A DNA stretch of 64,000 nucleotides from the NCBI RefSeq assembly GCF_018861125.1, contig NZ_JAHKQN010000020.1, forward strand, positions 313,831 through 377,830, in the 5' to 3' direction. The notes under the pieces were generated by a model, which made no database searches, was not told the origin of the DNA, and saw only the letters and a program-made list of their open reading frames with translations. The position numbers and the translations under genes were made by a program. Source of the stretch: Cellulophaga baltica (lineage in GTDB: Bacteria; Bacteroidota; Bacteroidia; Flavobacteriales; Flavobacteriaceae). Shown one piece after another: positions 34,545 through 44,091 of the stretch (position 1 is the stretch's first letter; each line of letters begins with the position of its first letter).

Positions 34545-35747
34545 TTACTCTTGAATAAGTTCAAAAGCGATAAACTGATTTAGTTGTGGCGTAATTGAAC
34601 TAAAATTATTATCTGAAACCACAACAATTGATTTGTTTCCATTTTCTAAATCTGGACCAAATGTTATTCCTTCAATATTATCAACAATATGATCATCTCC
34701 CCCCGATATTGTTGATAATTGCGATCGAATATATTCAAAATCTAACACCAATGTTTTTTCTACTGCGGTATATGAAGCATCTGATAAAGCTGCTATTTCT
34801 GAAACATCAGTAGCGTTAGAACTATCTACATCATAAATTTTTAAAGTAATACCTCCATCAGTTGTTCCTGTTGTAAAAGAACGCTCCATTACTAAAAATT
34901 TATGCTCTTCATACTGCAAAATATCAGTAACACCATTTACAGTAAACACCCCAGAATCAGAATCTACTTTTCTAGCAACTTTATCCAATTCGTAAGCAAT
35001 TTGTGTTTGAAAAGTTCCTGTAGCTTTATCAATATATAAAAAACGTACTGGAGAATCAGTCTCATTTTCAAAAACTGGTTCTTCTCCATCTTGTATTAAA
35101 GGTAATTCTGTAGCCACCCAATAACCAGTATCATCATAGCTTAATGACAAACCTTCAAAAACTCCGTTTGCTCTTGGCCCCGCTGAAGCAGTGGCATCAG
35201 CTTGAAAAATTGAAGGTATTTCAAATTCGTTCAAAAATGTACCATCTATGTTAGCCGTTCTAACAAAAGGATTTAAACCATCATTTGCATAACCTTCACT
35301 AGACCAAACTATACTGTTTGTGGCAACATCATAAATTATAGATTCTGGATCAGCCATATTAGCCTCAAAAGAATTCCCCTCTTTATCTAATAATTCAATT
35401 TGAGCAGTAATTTCAACACTTGAAAAACTATTAGCATCAAAAATCAATTCAGCCTTATAATACCTTATTGGACTAACATGACTATCACAAATCAAATAAT
35501 ATGCACCATTTTTATAATCAATACCCGACAAACCACCGACAAGTTCACCATTAAACATTTCACCATCAGGTATAATTTGTTCGCCAATAAATTTTAGTGA
35601 TAGCGTTTTAGCTTCACTAATAACCTCTTCATCTATAGGAAGTTCAGTAACTAAGTCATCAACCACATCTTTTTCTGTCTTACTACTACTGTCACATGAA
35701 AATACTCCTAGACTAATTACTACAATAAAAAAATACTTCAACATCAC
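34545..35747 (-). CDS. Esterase-like activity of phytase family lipoprotein
   Basis: The 400-residue product has a lipoprotein signal with Cys18 (GVFSCDSS). The start could also be the second Met. The body reads as a beta propeller: GELVGGLSGIDYKNGAYYLICDS, ADPESIIYD and DNIEGITFGPDLENG. This matches the phytase-like esterase domain (PF13449 type), a family of extracytoplasmic propellers with proposed phosphatase/esterase activity. It is monocistronic and convergent with the upstream plus-strand gene. Confidence 0.85.
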   Translation of the reverse strand: MMLKYFFIVVISLGVFSCDSSSKTEKDVVDDLVTELPIDEEVISEAKTLSLKFIGEQIIPDGEMFNGELVGGLSGIDYKNGAYYLICDSHVSPIRYYKAELIFDANSFSSVEITAQIELLDKEGNSFEANMADPESIIYDVATNSIVWSSEGYANDGLNPFVRTANIDGTFLNEFEIPSIFQADATASAGPRANGVFEGLSLSYDDTGYWVATELPLIQDGEEPVFENETDSPVRFLYIDKATGTFQTQIAYELDKVARKVDSDSGVFTVNGVTDILQYEEHKFLVMERSFTTGTTDGGITLKIYDVDSSNATDVSEIAALSDASYTAVEKTLVLDFEYIRSQLSTISGGDDHIVDNIEGITFGPDLENGNKSIVVVSDNNFSSITPQLNQFIAFELIQE

Positions 35748-35815
35748 TCCTCTTTTTTAGGTTTGTAAGGTATAGAATTTCTTAGTTAAATTCTAAAATT
35801 ATAATAACAACAAAT

Positions 35816-35841
35816 AAACTTTCAATAATTACTGAAAGTTT
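35816..35841. promoter_or_regulatory. GbsR-type operator 1
   Basis: AAACTTTCA (35816-35824) and TGAAAGTTT (35833-35841) form a perfect 9-bp inverted repeat with an 8-bp centre. It lies 25 bp upstream of the GbsR-type regulator's ATG. A second copy lies before the next gene. Confidence 0.7.
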
Positions 35842-35854
35842 AAAAACTTTAATA

Positions 35855-35862
35855 TACATTTG
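35855..35862 (+). promoter_or_regulatory. -7 box of the GbsR regulator gene
   Basis: TACATTTG is a perfect TAnnTTTG box only 4 bp before the ATG at 35867, which predicts a leaderless or nearly leaderless mRNA. Operator 1 lies just upstream of it. Confidence 0.6.
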
Positions 35863-35866
35863 TATT

Positions 35867-36370
35867 ATGGAATTTGAAGAAGCAAAAATAAAATTTATTA
35901 ATACTTGGGGTAGTTTAGGTACACTGTGGGGTATTAACAAAGCAATGGCACAAATACAAGCTTTGTTATTTATTGCAACAAAACCACTTTCTACAGAAGA
36001 AATTATGGCAGAGCTTCAAATATCCAGAGGAAATACAAGCATGAACGTACGCCAGCTTATTGAATGGGGAATTGTAACAAAAGAACTAATACCTGGTGAA
36101 CGAAAAGAGTATTTTTCAACGGAAAAAGATGTACAGGAATTAGCGCGTGTGATAGCTAAAGAACGGAGCAGAAGAGAGATACAACCAGTTATAAAAACGC
36201 TAAAAGAAGTATCATCAATTAAAGACGATGGTACTCAAAAAACAAAAGAATTAATTAAACAAACTAAAGCTTTACATGAATTAGCTGAAACAGCTGATAC
36301 TATGCTTAACAAACTTGTAAGTCAAAATCAAAATTGGTTGACTAAATCATTACTTAAAATGTTTAAATAA
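35867..36370 (+). CDS. GbsR/MarR family transcriptional regulator
   Basis: The 167-residue product begins EEAKIKFINTWGSLGTLWGINKAMAQIQALLFI, the hallmark of GbsR-like regulators. A winged helix (STEEIMAELQISRGNTSMNVRQLIEWGIV) and a coiled-coil C-terminus follow. The Bacillus homologue represses choline-to-glycine-betaine genes. Inverted repeats in front of this gene and the next match in sequence and spacing, which suggests autorepression and control of the two genes downstream. Confidence 0.9.
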   Translation: MEFEEAKIKFINTWGSLGTLWGINKAMAQIQALLFIATKPLSTEEIMAELQISRGNTSMNVRQLIEWGIVTKELIPGERKEYFSTEKDVQELARVIAKERSRREIQPVIKTLKEVSSIKDDGTQKTKELIKQTKALHELAETADTMLNKLVSQNQNWLTKSLLKMFK

Positions 36371-36383
36371 AAAAATTTAAAAT

Positions 36384-36409
36384 ATACTTTCAATATTTTC
36401 TGAAACTTT
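36384..36409. promoter_or_regulatory. GbsR-type operator 2
   Basis: ACTTTCA (36386-36392) and TGAAACT (36401-36407) face each other with the same 8-bp centre length as operator 1, with one mismatch in the right arm. It lies between the GbsR-type gene and the membrane protein gene, so it probably controls a second promoter. Confidence 0.65.
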
Positions 36410-36424
36410 AAAAATATTAAAATT

Positions 36425-36865
36425 ATGAAATATCATATTCCAAATTGGATAATTATTCTTGGTGGTTTAGGTCAAATTTTTACTGCATTAATTTACCCCT
36501 ATATAAGACATAAAGTTTTTGATTGGTATACTGATGTAAAAAAATTAAAACCTTTAAACCAAGAGATTGCAAAAACCTATGGTAGGTATATTCAAGGTTT
36601 AAATTTTTCATTTGGCTTAATTGCTATTTTGTTGACAGCTGAGCTACAAAACGGAAGTAAGCTCGCTATAGCAATAACAACACTAATAGCGGCTTATTGG
36701 ATTGGAAAAGTAGCAACACAAATAGCATATTACCCTATGTATGAAATTCCTAAAAAAATGATTTTTAAAATTGGCGGGTACTTTATGAATCTACTCTTTA
36801 CAATTTTTGCACTAGTGTATACTTGGCTATTAATAAGCAATTGCTTTCAATATTTTAATCTATAA
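36425..36865 (+). CDS. Four-span membrane protein of unknown function
   Basis: The 146-residue protein has about four predicted transmembrane helices (residues about 7-25, 55-72, 78-98, 118-138). I do not recognise a family. It is preceded by operator 2 and followed after 12 bp by the methyltransferase gene, so it is likely under GbsR-type control. Confidence 0.65.
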   Translation: MKYHIPNWIIILGGLGQIFTALIYPYIRHKVFDWYTDVKKLKPLNQEIAKTYGRYIQGLNFSFGLIAILLTAELQNGSKLAIAITTLIAAYWIGKVATQIAYYPMYEIPKKMIFKIGGYFMNLLFTIFALVYTWLLISNCFQYFNL

Positions 36866-36877
36866 AACTTATCAACT

Positions 36878-37765
36878 ATGGAAACCACAGCAATAAATAT
36901 TTCTAAAAATTTAGACAGAATAGCTAACGAGAATAACATTGAAATGACTGATTTTTACAATGAAGCTACCGAAGATTATGAGTTTTGGAGTAAAGATTTT
37001 AATATGCATTTTGGATATCATATTCCTTTTAAAACAAATATTTTTAAAAGAGATGCTATGCTTAATGAAATGAATAAGCAAGTAATAAAAAGATTATGTA
37101 TTAATAACAGACCAGCAATACTTGCCGATTTAGGATGCGGTATGGGTGGCACTATGCGTTATGCTTTAAAAAGCAATGAGTACTTAACTGCTTTTGGTGT
37201 TACACTATCTGATTTTCAAGTAAAAAAAGGAAATGAGTTATTAAAAAATAAAAATGGGATTATTCTTAAAGAGAATTATAATATAACCTCATTTAAAGCC
37301 AATCATTTTGATGCAGCAACAGCAATAGAAAGTTTTTGTCATTCAGGTCATAGTAAAAATTCATTTAAAGAAGCTTTTAGAATATTAAAGCCCGGAGGAA
37401 AATTAGTCATTGCCGATGCATTTTTGAAGAAAGATGAAAACGAATTATGTTACGGTGGTGCATATGCTTATAAAAAACTATGTAATCATTGGAGCCTAGA
37501 ACGCTTAGGGAATATTGAAAATGTAACCACTACATTAAAAAGTATTGGTTTTTCAAAAGTTAATATAGAAGATATTTCTTTTAAAGTTGCCCCTTCAGTA
37601 TTGCATGTGCCATTTGCAATAATTGGTTTTACATTAAAAAAATTTTTTAAAAATCAAGGCTTAAAATTAGAAAGTTTGCACAACCTAAAAGGCTCATTTT
37701 TTGCATTATTATCTGGTTTACATATGCAAAGTTTTGGCTATTACGTAATCACTTGCACCAAATAA
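36878..37765 (+). CDS. Class I SAM-dependent methyltransferase
   Basis: The 295-residue product has motif I LADLGCGMGGTMRYA, VTLSDFQVKKG (SAM ribose loop region), AIESFCHS and the post-motif ILKPGGKLVIADAF. The arrangement is that of the Erg6/tocopherol/phosphoethanolamine-type methyltransferases, which act on lipids or small amines. A link to osmoprotectant or membrane-lipid chemistry is suggested only by the GbsR-type regulator; the substrate is unknown. It is probably co-transcribed with the membrane protein gene. Confidence 0.83.
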   Translation: METTAINISKNLDRIANENNIEMTDFYNEATEDYEFWSKDFNMHFGYHIPFKTNIFKRDAMLNEMNKQVIKRLCINNRPAILADLGCGMGGTMRYALKSNEYLTAFGVTLSDFQVKKGNELLKNKNGIILKENYNITSFKANHFDAATAIESFCHSGHSKNSFKEAFRILKPGGKLVIADAFLKKDENELCYGGAYAYKKLCNHWSLERLGNIENVTTTLKSIGFSKVNIEDISFKVAPSVLHVPFAIIGFTLKKFFKNQGLKLESLHNLKGSFFALLSGLHMQSFGYYVITCTK

Positions 37766-37773
37766 AAAAAAAC

Positions 37774-37815
37774 AAAAAGCTATTGAAAGTTATTTTTCTT
37801 CTTCAATAGCTTTTT
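37774..37815. terminator. Bidirectional terminator between methyltransferase and rhodanese genes
   Basis: AAAAAGCTATTGAA pairs with TTCAATAGCTTTTT with a T-rich loop, and it overlaps the end of the rhodanese coding sequence. A/T tracts flank both sides. Confidence 0.82.
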
Positions 37816-38155
37816 TAAAAGCTAAATAACCTCCTAAAAGATCAACTACTGAAAAACCTAAAGAATCAATTTTTTTAGATGCTTTAGCACTTCTTCTACC
37901 TGATTTACAGTACACAAATACTTTTTTATCTTTTGAAACCCGTGAATTTACTTGAGCTACAAAATTTTCGTCAAACAAATTAATATTCAACGCATTAGGC
38001 AAATGGCCTTCTTCAAATTCCTCAGGTGTTCTAACATCAAGAAGTGTTACATTTTGAATATCATTTTGTGAAACTTCTGTGATAGGTTTTGTTTTTATTT
38101 GTGAATATCCAAATTGGATAAACAACATAAATACTAAGATATTGTGATACTTCAT
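37790..38155 (-). CDS. Exported single-domain rhodanese
   Basis: The 121-residue product has a signal peptide (ending FGYSQ) and one rhodanese domain with the active-site Cys83 in a CKSGRR loop, plus LLDVRTPEEFEEGHLPNALNI. It probably transfers or binds sulfane sulfur in the periplasm. The -GRR- loop is a variant of the usual six-residue loop of sulfurtransferases. It is monocistronic. Confidence 0.9.
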   Translation of the reverse strand: MKYHNILVFMLFIQFGYSQIKTKPITEVSQNDIQNVTLLDVRTPEEFEEGHLPNALNINLFDENFVAQVNSRVSKDKKVFVYCKSGRRSAKASKKIDSLGFSVVDLLGGYLAFKKAIEEEK

Positions 38156-38206
38156 AAAATTGACTTAAACGTTAAAATTACAATATTTTGTTTTCAAAAA
38201 AATAAG

Positions 38207-38214
38207 TAAATTTG
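38207..38214 (+). promoter_or_regulatory. -7 box of the second ECF sigma factor gene
   Basis: TAAATTTG matches TAnnTTTG and lies 18 bp upstream of ATG 38233. It argues for this ATG as the start rather than the TTG at 38212, which is inside the box. Confidence 0.55.
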
Positions 38215-38232
38215 AAAAGATATAAAACTCAT

Positions 38233-38793
38233 ATGACCTCTCATACTTTAAATCCTGATATTTGGGTTGACCAATATGCAGATTACTTATTCAATTATGC
38301 CGTTGGTAGAGTTAGCGACGCTGAAATTGCCAAAGATATTGTTCAAGAAACTTTTTTAGCTGGTTTAAAATCTGCTAAAAATTTTAAAGGGGACGCCTCT
38401 GAACGTACATGGCTCATTGCAATTTTAAAAAGAAAGGTCATAGATCATTATCGAAAAATAAACTCAAACAAAGGCAAAGCTGAAGTTAGGATGTCTTACA
38501 GTTCTAATGTTGATAGCGAAGGTGATTGGCTTGAAGAACAAGTTGCAGACCCATTTAGTCTATTAGAAAATGATGAAATTGAAAATGAAGAGTTAGGCTT
38601 AGCTATTCAAGATTGTATTGTTAAATTACCAAAAAAACAAGCACTCGTTTTTCAAATGAAAACTATTCAAGGTATAAGTACTGAAGATATTTGTAATGAA
38701 CTAGGAATAAATCCGTCAAACTTATGGGTAATGATCCATAGGTCTAGGGGGGCGCTAATGGATTGCCTTAATAAAAATTGGTTCAGCATATGA
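38233..38793 (+). CDS. RNA polymerase sigma factor, sigma-70/ECF family
   Basis: The 186-residue product starts at ATG 38233. It has region 2 (YLFNYAVGRVSDAEIAKDIVQETFLAG, TWLIAILKRKVIDHYRK) and region 4 (LPKKQALVFQMKTIQGISTEDICNELGINPSNLWVMIHRSRGAL). The long insert between the regions is typical of flavobacterial ECF factors linked to small zinc-binding partners. The next gene starts inside its stop codon (ATGA), so a co-translated anti-sigma-like partner is likely. Confidence 0.9.
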   Translation: MTSHTLNPDIWVDQYADYLFNYAVGRVSDAEIAKDIVQETFLAGLKSAKNFKGDASERTWLIAILKRKVIDHYRKINSNKGKAEVRMSYSSNVDSEGDWLEEQVADPFSLLENDEIENEELGLAIQDCIVKLPKKQALVFQMKTIQGISTEDICNELGINPSNLWVMIHRSRGALMDCLNKNWFSI

Positions 38794-39026
38794 ATTCTTG
38801 TGAAAAAGCAGCTATTATTTGTAATAAATCACAATACAATGAAGCTACATTTATTGAAAAAATTAAATTAAAACTTCACATACTTATTTGTGATAAGTGC
38901 CTTAAGTTTTCTAAGAAAAATGGAGAACTTACTAATCTTTGTGATAAAGCGAAATTAAAAAGTCTTTCTATAAATGAGAAAGAAGCATTAAAAGAGAAAT
39001 TAAAAAATATTGATGATAAATTTTAG
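38790..39026 (+). CDS. Small zinc-finger-like anti-sigma candidate
   Basis: The ATG at 38790 overlaps the sigma gene's TGA by 4 bp; a TTG further upstream would add four residues. The 78-residue product carries His30-x3-Cys34-x2-Cys37, the core of the zinc-binding anti-sigma (ZAS) domain, with Cys11 as a possible fourth ligand. It has no membrane helix, so it would be a cytosolic partner of the sigma factor. Proteins like this are often overlooked or misnamed. Confidence 0.75.
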   Translation: MNSCEKAAIICNKSQYNEATFIEKIKLKLHILICDKCLKFSKKNGELTNLCDKAKLKSLSINEKEALKEKLKNIDDKF

Positions 39027-39034
39027 GAATTTGG

Positions 39035-39859
39035 TCATAGTTGCAATATAGTTATGTGCAAAATAATTAACCAAAATATTGGAATTGCTTCTACCCAAAA
39101 AGAAGCAAAATATTTTTTTTGATCTCTTCTTGTAAAAAACATTAAAAAACCTAAGCTTAAGAAAAGTGTCCCTTTTCCTATAATATCAATAATTAATATT
39201 TCCTCTTTTAAGAAAGTAAGGGTGTAAAAAACTATGGTTGTAAAAGAACCGAATAAAATAGTTTTTGTTACGCCATATCGCTGTGGAAGGGTCCTAAGTG
39301 AAGGGTTGTCATAAGCCAAATCACGAATTTCAAACGGCACTAGTAAAATTAGCACTAGTAAAAAACGTTGTAAACTTTCTATTAAAATATCTCTTGAAAT
39401 TGGCGTTAATGATTCTACAGCAGGAAGTATTACTGTAGCTCCAGCCCATACAAAAGCAACAATAAAAATTTTTAAACCACCTAAACTTCTTAAGTTTTTA
39501 GCTTTTGGTAACACTGGTATTGCATACAGAGCTGTCATTATAACTACAACAGCCATAAAGATCAATGCGTTTTTATGTAAAAAAAACACATGATACATAG
39601 CAATCACTAAAGCAATGATACTAACTATTTGAATTTTTTTATGATTTTTATTTGAAACCATAACGTACTTTTTAGCCTCAACACCATATTTAACAAAATT
39701 GTAAGCCGCAACAGTACCAAAAAAAACAAAATAATTTAAATGATAATCAAGTTCAATATTTAAAAGTATATCTGTAGCATATAATAATGACAGTACTGAT
39801 AATGCGACATGAAAACTAGCATCTAAATAAAAATTAAAAAGCTGTTTTATTACCTTCAT
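39035..39859 (-). CDS. UbiA-like integral membrane protein (possibly inactive)
   Basis: The 274-residue protein has about eight membrane helices. An EIRDLAYDNPSLRTLPQRYG segment corresponds to the second Asp motif of UbiA prenyltransferases. The first NDxxD motif is replaced by NFVKYG, so normal prenyltransferase activity is doubtful. It lies between the anti-sigma-like gene, which ends 8 bp away and converges on it, and gcvP, which is divergent. No partner reveals its role. Confidence 0.65.
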   Translation of the reverse strand: MKVIKQLFNFYLDASFHVALSVLSLLYATDILLNIELDYHLNYFVFFGTVAAYNFVKYGVEAKKYVMVSNKNHKKIQIVSIIALVIAMYHVFFLHKNALIFMAVVVIMTALYAIPVLPKAKNLRSLGGLKIFIVAFVWAGATVILPAVESLTPISRDILIESLQRFLLVLILLVPFEIRDLAYDNPSLRTLPQRYGVTKTILFGSFTTIVFYTLTFLKEEILIIDIIGKGTLFLSLGFLMFFTRRDQKKYFASFWVEAIPIFWLIILHITILQL

Positions 39860-39941
39860 ACCGCTAAAATAAGTAAACTGTTCATAAACTCTATTTTAAG
39901 TTAAAAACTTTAGCTCCTAGGCTCTTTAAATTGAATAAAAA

Positions 39942-39965
39942 AACGATAATTAATCGTTATTTTTG
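39942..39965 (+). promoter_or_regulatory. gcvP promoter with overlapping inverted repeat
   Basis: TATTTTTG (39958-39965) is a TAnnTTTG box 32 bp before the gcvP ATG. AACGAT (39942-39947) and ATCGTT (39953-39958) form an inverted repeat that ends at the box and could bind a regulator. No glycine riboswitch is visible in the short leader. Confidence 0.5.
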
Positions 39966-39997
39966 CTTGACTAAATTTACGAAAAATTACTTGCTTA

Positions 39998-42850
39998 ATG
40001 AAGACAGACGTTTTTGCATTGCGCCACATCGGTATAAGAGAAGAAGACCTTCAACATATGTTAAAAACAGTTGAAGTTGATGATCTTGATCAATTAATAT
40101 TTGAAACAATTCCTGACGATATTCGTTTGAAAAAACCCTTAAACTTAAACAAAGCTTTAAGCGAATATGAATTTTCAAATCACCTACAAGAACTTGCTAA
40201 TAAAAATAAAGTTTTTAAAACTTATATAGGCTTAGGATACCATGAAAGCTTAACACCCGCAGTAATTAAAAGAAATATTCTTGAAAACCCAGGTTGGTAT
40301 ACTGCTTATACACCGTATCAAGCAGAAATAGCGCAAGGTAGGCTCGAAGCTTTACTTAATTTTCAGACAATGGTTTGTGACCTTACGGGTATGGAGTTAG
40401 CAAATGCATCACTTTTAGATGAAAGTACTGCTGCCGCTGAAGCTATGACTATGCTTTTCGAAGTTCGAAGTAGAGAACAGAAAAAAAGTAATATTGTTAA
40501 GTTTTTTGTTTCTGAAGAAATACTACCACAAACATTGTCATTATTACAAACAAGGTCAACACCTTTAGGCATAGAACTTGTAGTTGGCAATCATGAAGAT
40601 TTTGATTTTAGTACTGATTTTTACGGAGCTATTTTACAATACCCTGGTAAACATGGTCAAGTAAATGATTATGCTAGTTTTGTATCTCAAGCAAATAAAA
40701 ACAATATAAAAGTTGCTGTTGCTGCTGATATTTTAAGTTTAGTATTACTGACACCTCCTGGTGAATTTGGTGCTGATGTTGTGGTAGGTACAACACAACG
40801 TTTTGGTATTCCATTAGGTTATGGTGGGCCACACGCTGCTTTTTTTGCTACAAAGGAGACTTATAAAAGAAATATTCCTGGTCGTATAATCGGTATTACA
40901 AAAGATACTGATGGCAACCCTGCATTACGTATGGCATTACAGACTAGAGAACAACATATAAAAAGAGATAAAGCCACTTCGAATATTTGTACAGCTCAAG
41001 TTTTACTAGCTGTTATGGCAAGTATGTATGCCGTATATCACGGACCTAAAGGCCTAAAGTATATTGCAAATAAAGTTCATACCACTACTGTTACTTTAGC
41101 TAATGCTTTAGAGAAAGTTGGTTTATACCAAATCAATTCTTCTTATTTTGATACTATTGTTATTAAAGCTAATGCAATTAAGGTAAAAGAGTTAGCAGAA
41201 GGTCAAAAAGTAAACTTTTTATATATTGATGATGAAACAATCGCAATTTCTGCTAACGAAGCTACTTCAATAAATGATGTAAAACAGATTGTTGCTATAT
41301 TTTCTAAAGCTTTAGGTAAGAATGATTTTATAATTGAAGAACTACTAGAGAACAATACTATTCTTAATGGAGTAACAAGAACAAGTCCTTTCTTAGAAAA
41401 CGAAGTATTCAACTCGTATCATTCTGAAACAGAAATGATGCGTTATATTAAAAAACTAGAGCGTAAAGATTTAGCATTAAATCATTCAATGATTTCATTA
41501 GGTTCTTGTACCATGAAATTAAATGCGGCTTCTGAAATGTTACCACTGAGTAATGCAAATTGGGGTAACATTCACCCTTTTGCACCTATTGATCAGGCCG
41601 AAGGTTATCAATTAATGCTTAAAGAGCTTGAAAAAGACTTAAATATAATTACTGGTTTTGCTGGCACATCATTACAACCAAATTCTGGTGCTCAAGGTGA
41701 ATATGCTGGTTTAATGGTTATTAGAGCATATCATGAATCTAACAATGAAGCGCATAGAAACATCTGTTTAATCCCTGCTTCGGCACACGGTACCAATCCT
41801 GCATCAGCAGTAATGGCAGGTATGAAAGTAGTAGTTACCAAAACTGATGACAAAGGTAATATTGATGTTACTGATTTAGAAGACAAAGTTGTTAAATATT
41901 CTGATAATCTTGCTGCTTTAATGGTAACTTACCCTTCAACTCACGGAGTTTTTGAATCATCAATAAAACACATTACTAAACTTATTCATGATAACGGTGG
42001 TCAAGTGTATATGGATGGTGCAAATATGAATGCACAAGTAGGACTTACAAACCCTGCTACAATTGGTGCTGATGTTTGTCACCTAAATCTACACAAAACA
42101 TTTGCTATACCGCATGGTGGAGGTGGTCCAGGTGTTGGTCCTATCTGTGTAGCACCTCAACTCGTACCATTTTTGCCAAGTAACCCTGTAATAAAAACAG
42201 GAGGAGAACAAGCAATTTCGGCAATTTCTGCAGCTCCTTGGGGTAGCTCTTTAGTATGCTTAATATCTTACGGATACATAAAAATGTTGGGAGAAAAAGG
42301 ATTGAAAAACTCTACTATAAATGCCATTTTAAATGCTAATTATATTAAAAATCGATTAAAGGGCAGCTATGATGTGTTGTATACTGGCGAAAAAGGTAGA
42401 GCGGCTCATGAAATGATTATCGATTGCCGACCATTTAAACAAAAAGGCGTTGAGGTTACTGACATTGCTAAACGATTAATGGATTATGGTTTTCATGCTC
42501 CAACAGTATCATTCCCTGTTGCAGGAACTTTAATGATAGAGCCTACAGAAAGTGAAGGTTTAACAGAATTAGATCGTTTTTGTGATGCAATGATTGCCAT
42601 AAGAAAAGAAATTAATGATGTAACTGATACCAGTGACACTGACAATATTTTGAAGAATGCACCGCACACTTTAAAAATGCTTACAGGTAGCACATGGGAC
42701 TTTCCATACACTAGAGAAAAAGCTGCTTTTCCATTAGATTATGTATCTGAAAATAAATTTTGGCCATCAGTAAGAAGAGTTGATGATGCCTATGGAGATC
42801 GTAATTTAATGTGTACTTGTGCTCCAATTGAAGCCTACGTAGAAAATTAA
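39998..42850 (+). CDS. gcvP: Glycine dehydrogenase (decarboxylating), P-protein
   Basis: The 950-residue product is a single-chain P-protein: N-terminal half starting [13 protein letters not shown], then the C-terminal half with the PLP Lys700 in [16 protein letters not shown]. It decarboxylates glycine and passes the aminomethyl group to lipoylated GcvH. The length is that of the fused form. gcvT and gcvH are not in this window. A terminator follows at 42876. Confidence 0.97.
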   Translation: MKTDVFALRHIGIREEDLQHMLKTVEVDDLDQLIFETIPDDIRLKKPLNLNKALSEYEFSNHLQELANKNKVFKTYIGLGYHESLTPAVIKRNILENPGWYTAYTPYQAEIAQGRLEALLNFQTMVCDLTGMELANASLLDESTAAAEAMTMLFEVRSREQKKSNIVKFFVSEEILPQTLSLLQTRSTPLGIELVVGNHEDFDFSTDFYGAILQYPGKHGQVNDYASFVSQANKNNIKVAVAADILSLVLLTPPGEFGADVVVGTTQRFGIPLGYGGPHAAFFATKETYKRNIPGRIIGITKDTDGNPALRMALQTREQHIKRDKATSNICTAQVLLAVMASMYAVYHGPKGLKYIANKVHTTTVTLANALEKVGLYQINSSYFDTIVIKANAIKVKELAEGQKVNFLYIDDETIAISANEATSINDVKQIVAIFSKALGKNDFIIEELLENNTILNGVTRTSPFLENEVFNSYHSETEMMRYIKKLERKDLALNHSMISLGSCTMKLNAASEMLPLSNANWGNIHPFAPIDQAEGYQLMLKELEKDLNIITGFAGTSLQPNSGAQGEYAGLMVIRAYHESNNEAHRNICLIPASAHGTNPASAVMAGMKVVVTKTDDKGNIDVTDLEDKVVKYSDNLAALMVTYPSTHGVFESSIKHITKLIHDNGGQVYMDGANMNAQVGLTNPATIGADVCHLNLHKTFAIPHGGGGPGVGPICVAPQLVPFLPSNPVIKTGGEQAISAISAAPWGSSLVCLISYGYIKMLGEKGLKNSTINAILNANYIKNRLKGSYDVLYTGEKGRAAHEMIIDCRPFKQKGVEVTDIAKRLMDYGFHAPTVSFPVAGTLMIEPTESEGLTELDRFCDAMIAIRKEINDVTDTSDTDNILKNAPHTLKMLTGSTWDFPYTREKAAFPLDYVSENKFWPSVRRVDDAYGDRNLMCTCAPIEAYVEN

Positions 42851-42875
42851 AAACCTCAATAAAATTAACAGTTAT

Positions 42876-42910
42876 ACCCGCTTTTTTCATTAAAAAGCGG
42901 GTGTTTATTT
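42876..42910 (+). terminator. gcvP terminator
   Basis: ACCCGCTTTTT pairs with AAAAAGCGGGT around a short loop. A T-rich tail follows. Confidence 0.88.
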
Positions 42911-43021
42911 TTAATAGATTTCACTATACACCTAACTGAACATCGTTAAAATTATTATGCACGCATAACAACTATGCTTTAAATTCATACATTTATATAT
43001 AATTACTCGAAGAATAAAAAA

Positions 43022-44080
43022 ATGAAAATTGGAATTACTGGAACAGGTTCATATATACCTTCTGTTTTAACTAAGAATGATAGTTTTTTAAACCACAACT
43101 TTTTAAATAACGACGGTTCTACATTTGCTTATACAAATGATATTATCATAGAAAAATTTAAAGCCATAACTGGCATAGCTAACCGAAGGTATGTAACTGA
43201 TGATTTGAACACTTCCGATATTGCTTTTTTTGCAGCTGAAAAGGCTATTGCTGATGCAAATATTGATAAAGAAACTCTAGATTATATTATTGTTGCTCAT
43301 AATTTTGGTGATGTTGATCATGGCCAAAATCAAGGAAATACATTACCTAGTTTGGCAACAAGAGTTAAGCATCTTCTAAAGATCAAAAATCCTAAATGTG
43401 TAGCTTACGATATTCTCTTTGGTTGCCCTGGTTGGGTACAAGGAATAATACAAGCTAATGCATTCATAAAAAGTGGTATTGCAAAAAAATGTTTAGTCAT
43501 TGGTGCTGAAACCTTATCAAGAGTTGTTGATGATTACGATAGAGATACTATGATTTATTCTGATGGTGCAGGCGCTACTATTCTTGAAGCAACAGAAAGT
43601 GACGGTGAAATTATCGCCCATGCATCAGAAACATATGCTTATGATGAAGCCAATTATTTATTCTTTGGAAAATCATATGCTAAAGACGATACATCAGGCA
43701 CAAAGTACATAAAAATGTTTGGCCGTAAAATTTATGAATTTGCGGTTACAAATGTTCCTAAAGCCATGAAAGAATGTTTAGATAGTAGTGGTATTGACAT
43801 TCAAGAAGTTAAAAAAATATTTATTCATCAGGCAAATGAAAAAATGGATGAAGCTATAGTAAAACGTTTTTACAAAGCCTATAGTTTACCAATGCCTGAA
43901 GGAGTTATGCCAATGAACATTAAAGATTTAGGAAATAGCTCTGTAGCCACCGTTCCTACCCTATTTGATATGGTAAGACATGGAAAATTAGAAAACCAGA
44001 GTATTACAAAAGGAGATGTTGTTATATTTGCAAGTGTTGGCGCAGGTATGAATATAAACGCCATAGTTTATAGATATTAA
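43022..44080 (+). CDS. Ketoacyl-ACP synthase III family protein
   Basis: The 352-residue product has the KAS III triad: Cys135 (LFGCPGWVQG), His269 (FIHQANEKMDEA) and Asn305 (LGNSSVAT). These enzymes condense acyl-CoA starters with malonyl-ACP. It is not in a fatty acid synthesis cluster; a methyltransferase-fold gene begins 11 bp after it. It may belong to a specialised lipid or polyketide-like pathway rather than being the housekeeping FabH. Confidence 0.88.
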   Translation: MKIGITGTGSYIPSVLTKNDSFLNHNFLNNDGSTFAYTNDIIIEKFKAITGIANRRYVTDDLNTSDIAFFAAEKAIADANIDKETLDYIIVAHNFGDVDHGQNQGNTLPSLATRVKHLLKIKNPKCVAYDILFGCPGWVQGIIQANAFIKSGIAKKCLVIGAETLSRVVDDYDRDTMIYSDGAGATILEATESDGEIIAHASETYAYDEANYLFFGKSYAKDDTSGTKYIKMFGRKIYEFAVTNVPKAMKECLDSSGIDIQEVKKIFIHQANEKMDEAIVKRFYKAYSLPMPEGVMPMNIKDLGNSSVATVPTLFDMVRHGKLENQSITKGDVVIFASVGAGMNINAIVYRY

Positions 44081-44091
44081 CACACTTTTTA

